64,000 nucleotides of DNA from RGIG6353 sp964650465 (GCA_964650465.1 CAZYTA010000001.1:39275-103274), one strand, 5' to 3'; positions 24,829-33,309 are shown, counted from the stretch's first letter. Made by a program: numbers and translations. Notes: generated from the sequence alone by a model not told the origin.

Positions 24829-25395
24829 TTATAAATTATATCCAAGCTCAAATGCCTTGAGGTTTGCTTCAAGGAACTTGGGAGGTACTGTTGCCTTTAC
24901 TGTTTCCACCCACTTTTCATAGGGGATATCGGTACTCTTTGCCATGACGCCTATCAGTACCACGTTGACAGATTTTGTATTTCCTGCTTCCTTTGCAAGC
25001 GAAAGTGCATCAACAACCGTACAGTCGGATGCCGCCTTCAGCTTTTCGGGAATATTTTCGGGGTACTGTGCAAGTCCCGAAATTACAGGCATGGGGTCTA
25101 TCTTCTGGTCATTTACTATTATCTTACCGCCCTTTTTGAGATAAGGAAGGGCTCTGTATGCTTCAAGAAGCTCAAAAGCAAGAATTATATCAGCCTCGCC
25201 TTTATCCACAATGGGAGAATATACCTTATCTCCGTACTTTACATATGTAACAACGCTTCCGCCTCGCTGACTCATTCCATGTACCTCGGAGAGCTTTACA
25301 TCGTAGCCTTCGTTTATTACAGTATTTCCGAGAATTCTGCTTGCAAGGAGTGTGCCCTGTCCGCCCACGCCTACTATCATTATATTCTTTGTCAT
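24829..25395 (-). CDS. iorB: Indolepyruvate:ferredoxin oxidoreductase, beta subunit
   Basis: The start is set at 25395 (MTKNIMIVGVGGQGTLLASR) with GGGAGA upstream, giving 188 residues. The N-terminal glycine-rich motif VGVGGQGTLLASRIL and VHGMSQRGGSVVTYVKYG are the gamma-domain signatures of 2-oxoacid:acceptor oxidoreductases. With IorA it interconverts aryl pyruvates and aryl-acetyl-CoA plus CO2 with ferredoxin. The iorA stop codon lies 14 bases upstream. The reaction is reversible in vivo when reduced ferredoxin is available; direction here is discussed in the findings. Confidence 0.94.
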   Translation of the reverse strand: MTKNIMIVGVGGQGTLLASRILGNTVINEGYDVKLSEVHGMSQRGGSVVTYVKYGDKVYSPIVDKGEADIILAFELLEAYRALPYLKKGGKIIVNDQKIDPMPVISGLAQYPENIPEKLKAASDCTVVDALSLAKEAGNTKSVNVVLIGVMAKSTDIPYEKWVETVKATVPPKFLEANLKAFELGYNL

Positions 25396-25409
25396 TTTGT
25401 TCTCTCCCT

Positions 25410-27143
25410 TCAGTCCTTCTTTTCGATTGCCCCGAAAGGACAAACATTTACGCAAAGTCCGCAGCCGTTACACTGTGTTGCATCGATTACTACCTTGCCG
25501 CCGCGCACCGTGATTGCGGGACAGCCAAGCTTCATGCACATCTTACAGTTACGGCATTTGTCATTTATCTGACACACGCCTGTATACTTCACTGTTTTGA
25601 GAAGTGCGCAGGGGCGCTGTGCGATGATTACAGAGGGCTCGTCAGCCTCAACCTCTGTCTTTACAACCTCTTCAAAATGCTTGATATCGAAGGGGTCTGC
25701 CACAACTACTCTTTCAACGCCCACAGCCTTGCAAAGAGTAATGAGATTTACCTGACGGGTCTCCTCACCTCTTATTGTTCTGCCTGTTGTGGGGTTGTCC
25801 TGATGTCCCGTCATGCCTGTGATGGAGTTATCGAGAATTATAACGGTATTTGCGCCCTTGTTATATACTATATCAACAAGTCCTGTAATACCCGAATGCA
25901 TGAAGGTGGAGTCGCCTATTACCGAAACAAGCTTCTTGTTGAATTCCTTGCCTCTTGCCTTTGCCATACCGTGTGCCGCAGATACGGATGCGCCCATACA
26001 TATAGTTGTATCAACCGACTGCAGAGGCATTGTTGCGCCGAGAGTATAGCATCCGATATCGCCCGATACAACAAGTCCCAGCTTCTTGAGTACATAGAAT
26101 GTTCCTCTGTGGGGACAGCCTGCACACATAACGGGAGGACGGACGGGAATTGTTTCATCTAATGCTGTGCTTTCGGGAGAGGTCTCTCCAAGCACTGCCT
26201 TTTTAATCATTGCGGGAGTATATTCGCCGAGAAGGGTAAATGCCTCCTTGCCTATTACCTCAATTCCGAGTGCCCTGATATGCTCCTCGATAATGGGGTC
26301 AAGCTCTTCAACAACATAAATCTTATCGTGAGCCTTTGCGAAGTCGATTATCTTCTTCTCGGGAAGGGGGTATACCATACCGAGCTTGAGATAGTCAGCC
26401 TTGTCGCCAAGCGCTTCCTTTGCGTACATATACGCAATACCTGCGGAAATTACACCTATCTTGGAGCCGTTGCGTTCAACTGTGTTGATGTCGCTCTCGT
26501 CGGCGAACTGCTTGAGTGCCGCAATTCTGTCCTCAACTACCACATGGCGCTTGATTGCCATTGCAGGCATCATAACATATTTCTGGATATTCTTTTCATA
26601 GGGCTTAAGCTCAATCTCGTTTCTGTCATTCAGCTCAACAAGGCTCTGTGAATGGGAAACTCTTGTTGAAAGACGGATGAATACGGGAGTATCAAACTGC
26701 TCTGACAGCTCAAAGGCACGCTTTGTCATGTCTCTGCAGTCTGTTGAATCCGAGGGCTCGAGCATCATGATTTTCGATGCCTTTGCGTAATGACGGGAGT
26801 CCTGCTCGTTCTGTGACGAGTGCATACCGGGGTCATCTGCCACGCAGAAAACAAGACCGCCGTTTACACCTGTATAGCTTACTGTGAACACAGGGTCTGC
26901 CATAACATTGAGTCCGACATGCTTCATACAGCTCATCGCTCTTGCTCCGCCGATGGATGCACCTATTGCAACCTCTGCCGCAACCTTTTCGTTGGGAGAC
27001 CACTCAGCGTATATTTCTTCAAATTTAACTATTTCCTCGGTTATTTCGGTGCTGGGGGTACCGGGGTATGATGCAACAACATTTACTCCCGCTTCATAAG
27101 CACCGCGCGCAACCGCCGCATTACCTAACAAAAGTTTTTTCAT
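25410..27143 (-). CDS. iorA: Indolepyruvate:ferredoxin oxidoreductase, alpha subunit
   Basis: The 577-residue subunit has the domain order of IorA. The N-terminal pyrimidine-binding/PFOR-like domain (NAAVARGAYEAGVNVVASYP) is followed by the TPP-binding domain with GDIGCYTLGATMPLQ, VIGDSTFMHSGITGL and LDNSITGMTGHQ. A C-terminal two-cluster ferredoxin domain follows: CRNCKMCMKLGCP, with the extra residue before the last Cys usual in IorA, and CNGCGLCVNVCP. It binds TPP and 4Fe-4S clusters in the cytoplasm. It is oxygen sensitive in known members, consistent with a strict anaerobe. Confidence 0.95.
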   Translation of the reverse strand: MKKLLLGNAAVARGAYEAGVNVVASYPGTPSTEITEEIVKFEEIYAEWSPNEKVAAEVAIGASIGGARAMSCMKHVGLNVMADPVFTVSYTGVNGGLVFCVADDPGMHSSQNEQDSRHYAKASKIMMLEPSDSTDCRDMTKRAFELSEQFDTPVFIRLSTRVSHSQSLVELNDRNEIELKPYEKNIQKYVMMPAMAIKRHVVVEDRIAALKQFADESDINTVERNGSKIGVISAGIAYMYAKEALGDKADYLKLGMVYPLPEKKIIDFAKAHDKIYVVEELDPIIEEHIRALGIEVIGKEAFTLLGEYTPAMIKKAVLGETSPESTALDETIPVRPPVMCAGCPHRGTFYVLKKLGLVVSGDIGCYTLGATMPLQSVDTTICMGASVSAAHGMAKARGKEFNKKLVSVIGDSTFMHSGITGLVDIVYNKGANTVIILDNSITGMTGHQDNPTTGRTIRGEETRQVNLITLCKAVGVERVVVADPFDIKHFEEVVKTEVEADEPSVIIAQRPCALLKTVKYTGVCQINDKCRNCKMCMKLGCPAITVRGGKVVIDATQCNGCGLCVNVCPFGAIEKKD

Positions 27144-27178
27144 TTTCCGCTCCTGTAAATTTCTTTAAATTAAACTTT

Positions 27179-27209
27179 GCGAGAGGATACTTAAAAAGCA
27201 CCCTCTCGC
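27179..27209. repeat. Intergenic hairpin (GCGAGAGG / CCTCTCGC)
   Basis: It lies between the CoA ligase and iorA inside the T-box operon, with an A-rich TACTTAAAAAGCA loop. It resembles the hairpin family at 11589. It could slow or partly stop transcription or protect the mRNA end. Confidence 0.6.
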
Positions 27210-27258
27210 GCTCTTATACTGACATTATTATGACATATTTCATCAAAAAGGTCAAGTA

Positions 27259-28893
27259 TTATTTTATCTCATTTTGCTGTGCCACTACACTTTCTCCGCA
27301 GTATATCTTACGAAGCTTGGGCTTTTCTATCTTACCTGTTGGATTACGGGGTACCTCGGCAAAGATTATCTTATGAGGTCTCTTATAACGGGGAAGGTCG
27401 AGACAGAAGTCCTGAATTTCCTCCTCGGTAAGCTCCATTCCCTCTTTTGCCTGAATGATTGCCGCCGCAATTTCTCCGAGTCTTGCATCGGGCAGACCGA
27501 TAACGGCAACGTCGCTTATCTTGTCATGCTTGCGGAGGAAGTCCTCAATCTGTACAGGGTACAGGTTTTCACCGCCCGAAATGATAACATCCTTCTTTCT
27601 GTCAACAAGCCAGATGAAGCCGTCCTCGTCCTCCTCTGCCATGTCTCCTGTGAACAGCCAACCGTCACGAAGCACCTCGTTGGTAGCCTTTTCGTCCTTA
27701 TAGTATGCTGTCATAACGCCGGGTCCCTTAACGGCAAGCTCGCCGACCTTACCCTTTTCAACAGGGTTCTTGTTCTCGTCAACTATCATTGTCTGCCAGC
27801 CGTAGCCTGCCTTACCGATAGCGCCCACCTTATACTCGTTTTCAACACCGAGGTGAACACAGCCCGGGCCAATGGACTCGGAAAGTCCGTAGTTTGTGTC
27901 ATATGCGTGGTTGGGGAAATAGCTCTTCCAGCGCTTGATAAGGCTGGGAGGAACGGGCTGTGCGCCAATGTGCATCAGTCTCCAGTTGGAAAGGTCATAG
28001 TCCTCAAGCTTGATATCTCCTCGCTCAATGGCATCCAGAATATCCTGTGCCCACGGAACAAGCAGCCATACAATAGAGCACTTTTCCTCGGAGGCTACCT
28101 GCATTATCCATTCGGGCTTGATACCGTTGAGAAGAACAGAGCGTCCGCCTACAAGGAAGCTTCCGAACCAGTGCATTTTCGCACCTGTATGATAAAGGGG
28201 CGGAATGCAAAGGAATACATCCTCCTTGGTCTGTGAATGGTGATTATTTTCTGTCATTGCCGCATGCATCAAGCTGCGGTGCTTATGTATAATTGCCTTG
28301 GGAAAGCCTGTTGTACCCGAGGAGAAGTATATAGCCGCATCATCATCGTCTGTAAGCTTGATAGCAGGTGCCTTTGATGAACAGTAGCCTACAAGCTCCT
28401 CATAGCTTTCCGCAAAGGTGGGGCAGTCCTCACCCACATAGAGCCAGGTCTTTACCTTTTTAGCCTTGTGGCATATCTCCTCCACACGTCCCACAAACTC
28501 GGGACCGAATACAAGTACGTCGGCATCTGCAAGGTCAAGACAGTACTTTATTTCGTCTGCTGTGTATCTGTAATTGAGGGGAACAGCCATTGCGCCCGAC
28601 TTCAGCGCACCGAAGTAAACGGGGAGCCATTCAAGACAGTTCATAAGAAGGATTGCAACCTTTTCACCCTTCTTTATTCCTCTTGACAAAAGAAGGTTTG
28701 CAAAGCGGTTTGCACGGCAGTTGAAGTCCTGCCAGGTTATCTCCTTGCGGTAAACCTCTCTTGAATTTGTTTCAATCAGCGAATACTCTCTCCATGAGGT
28801 ACGCTGTCTTTCAAATTTGGGATTTATCTCAACAAGGCTTATATCGTTGGGATAAATGTCTGCATTTTTCTGCAAAATTTCTGTAATTGGCAT
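27259..28893 (-). CDS. AMP-binding CoA ligase (aryl/acyl type)
   Basis: The start is set at 28893 (MPITEILQKNADIYPNDISL) with AAAGGA eight bases upstream, giving 544 residues. It is a class I adenylate-forming ligase with IYFSSGTTGFPKA, NYGLSESIGPG, LFTGDMAEEDEDGF, ISGGENLYPVQIED and the catalytic lysine in NPTGKIEKPKLRK. It differs in family from the PaaK enzyme four genes on, so the operon encodes two acid-CoA ligases. In this context an aryl-acetate or related aromatic acid is the likely substrate, which is inference. It lies 80 bases after the symporter gene with a hairpin between. Confidence 0.88.
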   Translation of the reverse strand: MPITEILQKNADIYPNDISLVEINPKFERQRTSWREYSLIETNSREVYRKEITWQDFNCRANRFANLLLSRGIKKGEKVAILLMNCLEWLPVYFGALKSGAMAVPLNYRYTADEIKYCLDLADADVLVFGPEFVGRVEEICHKAKKVKTWLYVGEDCPTFAESYEELVGYCSSKAPAIKLTDDDDAAIYFSSGTTGFPKAIIHKHRSLMHAAMTENNHHSQTKEDVFLCIPPLYHTGAKMHWFGSFLVGGRSVLLNGIKPEWIMQVASEEKCSIVWLLVPWAQDILDAIERGDIKLEDYDLSNWRLMHIGAQPVPPSLIKRWKSYFPNHAYDTNYGLSESIGPGCVHLGVENEYKVGAIGKAGYGWQTMIVDENKNPVEKGKVGELAVKGPGVMTAYYKDEKATNEVLRDGWLFTGDMAEEDEDGFIWLVDRKKDVIISGGENLYPVQIEDFLRKHDKISDVAVIGLPDARLGEIAAAIIQAKEGMELTEEEIQDFCLDLPRYKRPHKIIFAEVPRNPTGKIEKPKLRKIYCGESVVAQQNEIK

Positions 28894-28917
28894 TTTTTGA
28901 TTCCTTTCAAGAAAATG

Positions 28918-28957
28918 ACACAAGGGTATAGCCTGTTTTCAGGCTATGCCCTGTGTG
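28918..28957 (-). terminator. Hairpin after the symporter gene, probable attenuating terminator
   Basis: CACAAGGGTATAGCCTG / CAGGCTATGCCCTGTG with a TTTT loop, then TCATTTTC on the minus strand. The tail is weak, so read-through into the CoA ligase is likely. Confidence 0.6.
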
Positions 28958-28973
28958 ATTATTATTATAGAAT

Positions 28974-30527
28974 TTATTCTGCTTCGCTGTAGCACTCAAA
29001 TATCTCGTCTACTCTCTTGGCATCCTTGTTCTTTGTGAGAAGGCTCACAACAGGAACAACTACAAACGATACAGCCATTGCGGCAACACCCATTTCGGGA
29101 GACTTTGCGGCAGCCGCACCGAATCCGGAATTAAGAGTGATAACAAGAGTTGTAATACCAACGGTAAGGAGACCTGATATCATACCTGCACAAGCGCCTA
29201 TCTTGGTTATCTTCTTTGAGAAAAGACCCCAGATGTAAGGACCGATGAAGCATCCGGAAACAACACCCCATGAGAAAGACATAAGACTTACAATGATGGG
29301 AATATTCTGTGTTGCAAAGATGAATGAGCAAGCAACAAACACAAGGCAGAGAACTCTTGTGAGAAGCATCTGTGTTTCGGGCTTGGTAGCCTTCTTTCTT
29401 ACTGAGGGGATAAGGTCTACCGCAACCGCCGAAGCAGAGGTAAGAACTACCGCCTCAAGTGTAGACATTGAAGCCGAAAGAAGAAGAATCATTATAACAG
29501 CAAGAAGAATGATTCCGAGAGTTCCCCCTCCGAGAACCTCCATAAGCACTGCGGGAATAACCGCGTCAACACCGCCCTCGGGAAGAACGCCGCCGAGAAT
29601 AAGTCTCGATGTACTTCCGATAAGGTATGCACCGCAACCGATGATTACGCAGAAGGCTGTGGAAATAATTGTTCCTCTTCTGATAGCCGCAGTATCCTTT
29701 ACTGCATAGAACTTACCAATCATCTGAGGAAGTCCCCATGTACCGAAGCTGGTCAGCATGATGTTCACACAAAGGAACTTGAAGGATGAGCCGCCGAAAA
29801 TGTTTGTAAGCTGGTCGCCTGTAATGGGATTGGGGTCATCGGGAAGTGACTGGAAGTTCTTGAGGTTCTCCAGAAGTCCTGTAACACCGCCAACATTTTC
29901 GTGACCGAGTACCGCAACGATAAGGCATACAACGCCCGCAATCATAATCAATCCCTGAACAAGATCTGTGTATGCTGTTGCTACATAGCCGCCTGCAACA
30001 AGGTATACTGCTGTAAGACCAGCTATAATCAGCATCCATACCCATGTTTCAACACCGGGGAATACTGCACTGAACAGTGAGCCGAGTCCCTTGTAAACCG
30101 CTGCGGAGTAAGGAACGAGGAATACGAAAATAATGATTGCAGAAAAAATCTTCATGCCCTTTGAATCATATCTCTTTTCAAAATAATCGGGCATCGTTCT
30201 CGCATTGAGCTTCTTTGTCATCTTTCTTGTACGGTTAGCAAACAGTATCCATGAAAGCAGACAACCGAGAACTGCGTTGCCTATACCGATCCAGATACTA
30301 CCGAGACCGATATTCCAGCCATGCTGACCTGCATAGCCGACAAATACTACCGCTGAGAAATATGTAGTACCGTAAGCAAATGCCGTTACCCATGCGCCGA
30401 TATTTCTTCCGCCGATAAGGAAGCCGTCAAGTGTCTTTGATTTGCCGTAGCTGATACAGCCAATCAAAGCCATTGCTATTGCGTAAATACAAAGAGCAAT
30501 GATAGTGTAAAGTTGTGCATTTGTCAT
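28974..30527 (-). CDS. Sodium:solute symporter (SSS family)
   Basis: The start is set at 30527 (MTNAQLYTIIALCIYAIAMA) with GGAGG upstream, giving 517 residues and about 13 membrane helices. Family marks are GFLIGGRNIGAWVTAFAYG (substrate/Na-site helix), RTMPDYFEKRY and the YLVAGGYVATAYTDLVQG region. SSS transporters move organic anions, amino acids or sugars with Na+. As the first gene of a T-box-controlled operon with aryl-CoA ligases and IorAB, an aryl acid such as (hydroxy)phenylacetate or an aromatic amino acid is a sensible substrate, but the protein itself does not show which. Confidence 0.88.
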   Translation of the reverse strand: MTNAQLYTIIALCIYAIAMALIGCISYGKSKTLDGFLIGGRNIGAWVTAFAYGTTYFSAVVFVGYAGQHGWNIGLGSIWIGIGNAVLGCLLSWILFANRTRKMTKKLNARTMPDYFEKRYDSKGMKIFSAIIIFVFLVPYSAAVYKGLGSLFSAVFPGVETWVWMLIIAGLTAVYLVAGGYVATAYTDLVQGLIMIAGVVCLIVAVLGHENVGGVTGLLENLKNFQSLPDDPNPITGDQLTNIFGGSSFKFLCVNIMLTSFGTWGLPQMIGKFYAVKDTAAIRRGTIISTAFCVIIGCGAYLIGSTSRLILGGVLPEGGVDAVIPAVLMEVLGGGTLGIILLAVIMILLLSASMSTLEAVVLTSASAVAVDLIPSVRKKATKPETQMLLTRVLCLVFVACSFIFATQNIPIIVSLMSFSWGVVSGCFIGPYIWGLFSKKITKIGACAGMISGLLTVGITTLVITLNSGFGAAAAKSPEMGVAAMAVSFVVVPVVSLLTKNKDAKRVDEIFECYSEAE

Positions 30528-30559
30528 TTTGTTTTCCTCCCTTTTGTAATGCAAAGGAC

Positions 30560-30842
30560 AAAACAATAAAATCCTCTGCATCTTTGATAGATACAGAGGA
30601 CGATTAATTCAACCGTGGTACCACCTCTATTCGCTGATGTTTCACAGCATCAGCCTTTACGGGTACTTGCTATACCCTCGTTCTGTTACGGGAACTCCCG
30701 TTGCAGCCTACTCGTTACCTTTCAGTGCACTGCTAACAGAATGTATTCGATAGCACAACTGCCATTGTCTCACACCAACCGACAACTCTCTTGAAGCAGT
30801 GACTGTGCACCTACTTGTTTCTGCTCAACGCATTTAGATGAT
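30560..30842 (-). ncRNA. T-box riboswitch leader, specifier read as UAC (Tyr)
   Basis: The minus strand shows the complete T-box plan. Stem I base is GCAGAA pairing with TTCTGT. The specifier loop has AGTA on the 5' side and GAATACA on the 3' side, so the codon before the conserved purine is UAC (Tyr). An inner helix GCACA..ACTGC / GCAGT.TGTGC follows, then an AGAGAG bulge and a distal GGTTGGTG loop. Further stems are CGGGAGTTCCCG, GGGTA..TACCC and GCTGATG / CATCAGC. The T-box proper is AGGTGGTACCACGG. The terminator (30599-30573) pairs CCTCTG with CAGAGG and is followed by TTTTATTGTTTT; its 5' arm competes with the antiterminator AGAGG..CCTCT. It controls the operon running to 23065. Confidence 0.92.
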
Positions 30843-30848
30843 GGTGTT

Positions 30849-30877
30849 ATTTTAGCACATCATCGCGCTAAAGTCAA
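30849..30877 (-). promoter_or_regulatory. SigA promoter of the T-box operon
   Basis: TTGACT (30877-30872), 17-base spacer, TAAAAT (30854-30849) with an extended TG. Transcription would start close to 30842, at the beginning of the T-box leader. Confidence 0.8.
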
Positions 30878-30900
30878 TAGTTTTTTAATAGATAAGTAAA

Positions 30901-30946
30901 ACAAAAATAAAAGTCGGATTTTGTGTTTATTACACAAAATCCGACC
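30901..30946 (-). terminator. Rho-independent terminator of the OPT-PqqD operon
   Basis: GTCGGATTTTGTG / CACAAAATCCGAC (13 bp) with a long T-rich tail on the minus strand (TTTTATTTTTGTTTT), directly after the PqqD-domain stop codon. Confidence 0.9.
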
Positions 30947-30949
30947 ATT

Positions 30950-31306
30950 TCAGTTATTAGCCCATTTTACAAAGCCGTAGGAGTCAAGTATTCTGAAATA
31001 CTGTGCAAGGCGTTCATAAAGAGGATGAGCTTCCTGACCAAAGTGAGCCTCCACCTCCTTGCCAATGTCGATTATGGTTTTTTTACCGTCCATAACAGGC
31101 CAGATAAAGCTACCCATTTTGTCAAGGTGTATATAGCTTATTTTAGGCTTTTTAAAAAGCTTCTGAGCTACTCTGTTCATAAAGCCCCGATTTTCTATCT
31201 CAAGGGTAACTGTCCCCTCATCATCTGTTTTCCAGTTTATTTCCGATGGACGGTGCGGAATACGCTCAAGATAGTTTTGAGTTATAATGACCTTTTTCTT
31301 AGCCAT
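30950..31306 (-). CDS. PqqD-family domain protein coupled to an OPT transporter
   Basis: The 118-residue protein has a basic N-terminus and a C-terminal PqqD-like domain (about residues 55-115). The sequence ISYIHLDKMGSFIWPVMDGK followed by TIIDIGKEVEAHFG and FRILDSYGFVKW is the usual PqqD/RRE form. Such domains bind peptides, classically RiPP leader peptides for a radical SAM enzyme. None of those enzymes is encoded here. Its ATG overlaps the OPT stop codon by one base (TAATG), so translation is coupled. The N-terminal ~50 residues are of unknown type. A role in presenting or sensing transported peptides is inference. Confidence 0.75.
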   Translation of the reverse strand: MAKKKVIITQNYLERIPHRPSEINWKTDDEGTVTLEIENRGFMNRVAQKLFKKPKISYIHLDKMGSFIWPVMDGKKTIIDIGKEVEAHFGQEAHPLYERLAQYFRILDSYGFVKWANN

Positions 31307-33219
31307 TATTTCTTTGCCTTCTTACCAAGGCTGAACATAACAAGAGTAAACACGATAATGGCAAAGAGCACCAATGCTCCTATATTTGATACTGCGGCAG
31401 GAAGATTGAGCACGCCCGAAAGGTCAATGAGCTCACCTACGCCAAATACCGCAAGCACTGCAAGGAGGATACCCACAAGGCCCTCACCTGCTATCATACC
31501 CGAGCAGAAGAGAATTCCGTTATTGGTAACTTCTTTCTTCTTGTCCTCGTCCTTCATTCTGTCAAATACAAGTCTGACAATGCCGCCCACCATAATACAA
31601 GCATTGAGCTGTACGGGGAGATATACGCCGATAGCAAAGGGAAGAACGGGAATACCGAGAATTTCAACAACTACCGCAAGACCAACACCGATAAAGATAA
31701 GCGACCAGGGAAGGTCTCCTCCCATGATACCCTCAATAACCATCTTCATAAGAGTTGCCTGAGGTGCGGCAAGCTGGTCGGAGCCAAAGCCCCACGCCGT
31801 ATCAAGAAGATTGAGTGTGAAGCCGATAGCAAGAGCCGCAGCAACTACACCTATTATTTCACCTATCTGCTGTTTCTTGGGAGTAGCGCCCAGAAGATAT
31901 CCTGTCTTAAGGTCCTGAGAGGTATCGCCTGAAATAGCGGCAACGATACAAATGATTGAACCGATAGCAATAGCAGCACGCATGCCAGACGCTCCTGATT
32001 CGCCTGTAAGCTTAAGAATGAGAGTGGCGATAAGCAATGTGGCAATAGCCATACCCGAAACGGGATTGTTACTGCTTCCTACAAGACCTACCATTCGAGA
32101 TGATACTGTAGCAAAGAAGAAGCCGAAGATAACAACTATAAACGCCCCTACAAGTGATACGGGAATTGCGGGAACGAGCCATACAAGAAGAGTAAGAACA
32201 AGAATCGCAAGAAGAACTATCTTCATGCTGATATCCTGCGTAGTACGGTTATTAACAGAAGCACCGCCTGCCGAAAGTCCCTTTATTGCATCACGGAAGG
32301 TACGGATAATAAGGGGAAGAGACTTTATAAGACTGATGATACCGCCTGCCGCAAGAGCACCTGCACCGATGTAGCGGACATAAGAGCCCCAAATGCCGTA
32401 TGCTCCGTCTGTGGCAAATATCTCGCCTATTGCTCTGTCAGCCTCGGGATACATAACCTTAGTTGCACCGAAGATAACAATAATGGGAATAAGGATAAGC
32501 CAGCTGACAATGCCGCCTGCAAGCATATAAGATGATATCTTAGGTCCGCAGATGTAGCCAACGCTCATTACCGCAGGGTATATCTGTGTTCCGATAGCAC
32601 CGGGATATGTTTTTGCACTGCCTTCAACGGATACCTCGCCGGGAACTATCTTAAGTCCGTCGATGATAAACTTGAAAAGAGCCGAAAAACCCATACCTGC
32701 AAATACTGTCTTAGCACTTGAACCGCCCTCTTCTCCTGCAAGAAGCACCTCGGCGCAAGCCTGTCCCTCGGGATAAGGAAGCACTCCGTGCTCACGTACA
32801 ATCAGCGCATTTTTCAGGGGAATCATAAAGAATACGCCGAGAAGTCCGCCCAGAAGCGCAATGACTGTTATTTCCACAAGGTCGGGCTTTTCCATAATGC
32901 CCTCTTTAGCCCAGAGATAAAGAGCGGGCAATGTGAAAATGGCTCCTGCCGCAAGAGATTCTCCCGCAGAGCCTGTTGTCTGTACAATATTGCTTTCGAG
33001 AATAGAATTTTTTCTCATCATAACGCGGATAACGCCCATTGCAATAACTGCCGCAGGGATAGAAGCAGATACTGTCATACCTACCCTGAGACCGAGATAA
33101 GCGTTTGCCGCACCGAATATAACTGCCAGAAGTATACCCATAACAACCGATGTGACTGTCAGCTCGGGTGTTATTTTTTCTGCAGGAATATAAGGCTTGA
33201 ATTCCTGTTTGTTGTCCAT
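31306..33219 (-). CDS. OPT-family oligopeptide transporter
   Basis: The start is set at 33219 (MDNKQEFKPYIPAEK) with AAAGGAAA upstream; the open frame extends further upstream through promoter sequence without a ribosome site. The 637-residue protein has about 15 helices and the OPT/YSL marks, including AANAYLGLRVGMTVSASIPA, TGSAGESLAAGAIFTLPALY, PYPEGQACAEVLLAGE and VAAISGDTSQDLKTGYLLG. It takes up small peptides or metal chelates with protons. A PqqD-domain gene follows with an overlap. A strong promoter lies just upstream. Confidence 0.92.
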   Translation of the reverse strand: MDNKQEFKPYIPAEKITPELTVTSVVMGILLAVIFGAANAYLGLRVGMTVSASIPAAVIAMGVIRVMMRKNSILESNIVQTTGSAGESLAAGAIFTLPALYLWAKEGIMEKPDLVEITVIALLGGLLGVFFMIPLKNALIVREHGVLPYPEGQACAEVLLAGEEGGSSAKTVFAGMGFSALFKFIIDGLKIVPGEVSVEGSAKTYPGAIGTQIYPAVMSVGYICGPKISSYMLAGGIVSWLILIPIIVIFGATKVMYPEADRAIGEIFATDGAYGIWGSYVRYIGAGALAAGGIISLIKSLPLIIRTFRDAIKGLSAGGASVNNRTTQDISMKIVLLAILVLTLLVWLVPAIPVSLVGAFIVVIFGFFFATVSSRMVGLVGSSNNPVSGMAIATLLIATLILKLTGESGASGMRAAIAIGSIICIVAAISGDTSQDLKTGYLLGATPKKQQIGEIIGVVAAALAIGFTLNLLDTAWGFGSDQLAAPQATLMKMVIEGIMGGDLPWSLIFIGVGLAVVVEILGIPVLPFAIGVYLPVQLNACIMVGGIVRLVFDRMKDEDKKKEVTNNGILFCSGMIAGEGLVGILLAVLAVFGVGELIDLSGVLNLPAAVSNIGALVLFAIIVFTLVMFSLGKKAKK

Positions 33220-33253
33220 GATATTTCCTTTCTGTTTATATAATATCCAGTAG

Positions 33254-33282
33254 ATGATATCATATAATTGTAATTTAGTCAA
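33254..33282 (-). promoter_or_regulatory. SigA promoter of the OPT gene
   Basis: TTGACT (33282-33277), 17-base spacer, TATCAT (33259-33254), 35 bases before the ATG at 33219. Confidence 0.7.
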
Positions 33283-33309
33283 GAATTTTTGTAAAATCAA
33301 AAGTATTGC

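Noticed and set aside
25341..26162. Plus-strand open frame of 273 codons opposite iorA/iorB
   Set aside because: Cys/His/Tyr-rich composition typical of an antisense frame; it crosses two well-supported genes.
23065..27143. Phenylacetate degradation (paa) pathway
   Set aside because: Only the ligase is present; no epoxidase (paaABCDE) or ring-opening genes, and the T-box control argues for a biosynthetic direction.
27274..28236. Plus-strand open frame of 320 codons opposite the CoA ligase
   Set aside because: Antisense shadow; no start signals and improbable composition.
30923..31762. Plus-strand open frame of 279 codons over the OPT-PqqD genes and their terminator
   Set aside because: It runs through a terminator hairpin and two overlapping genes on the other strand; Thr/Pro/Arg-rich shadow.
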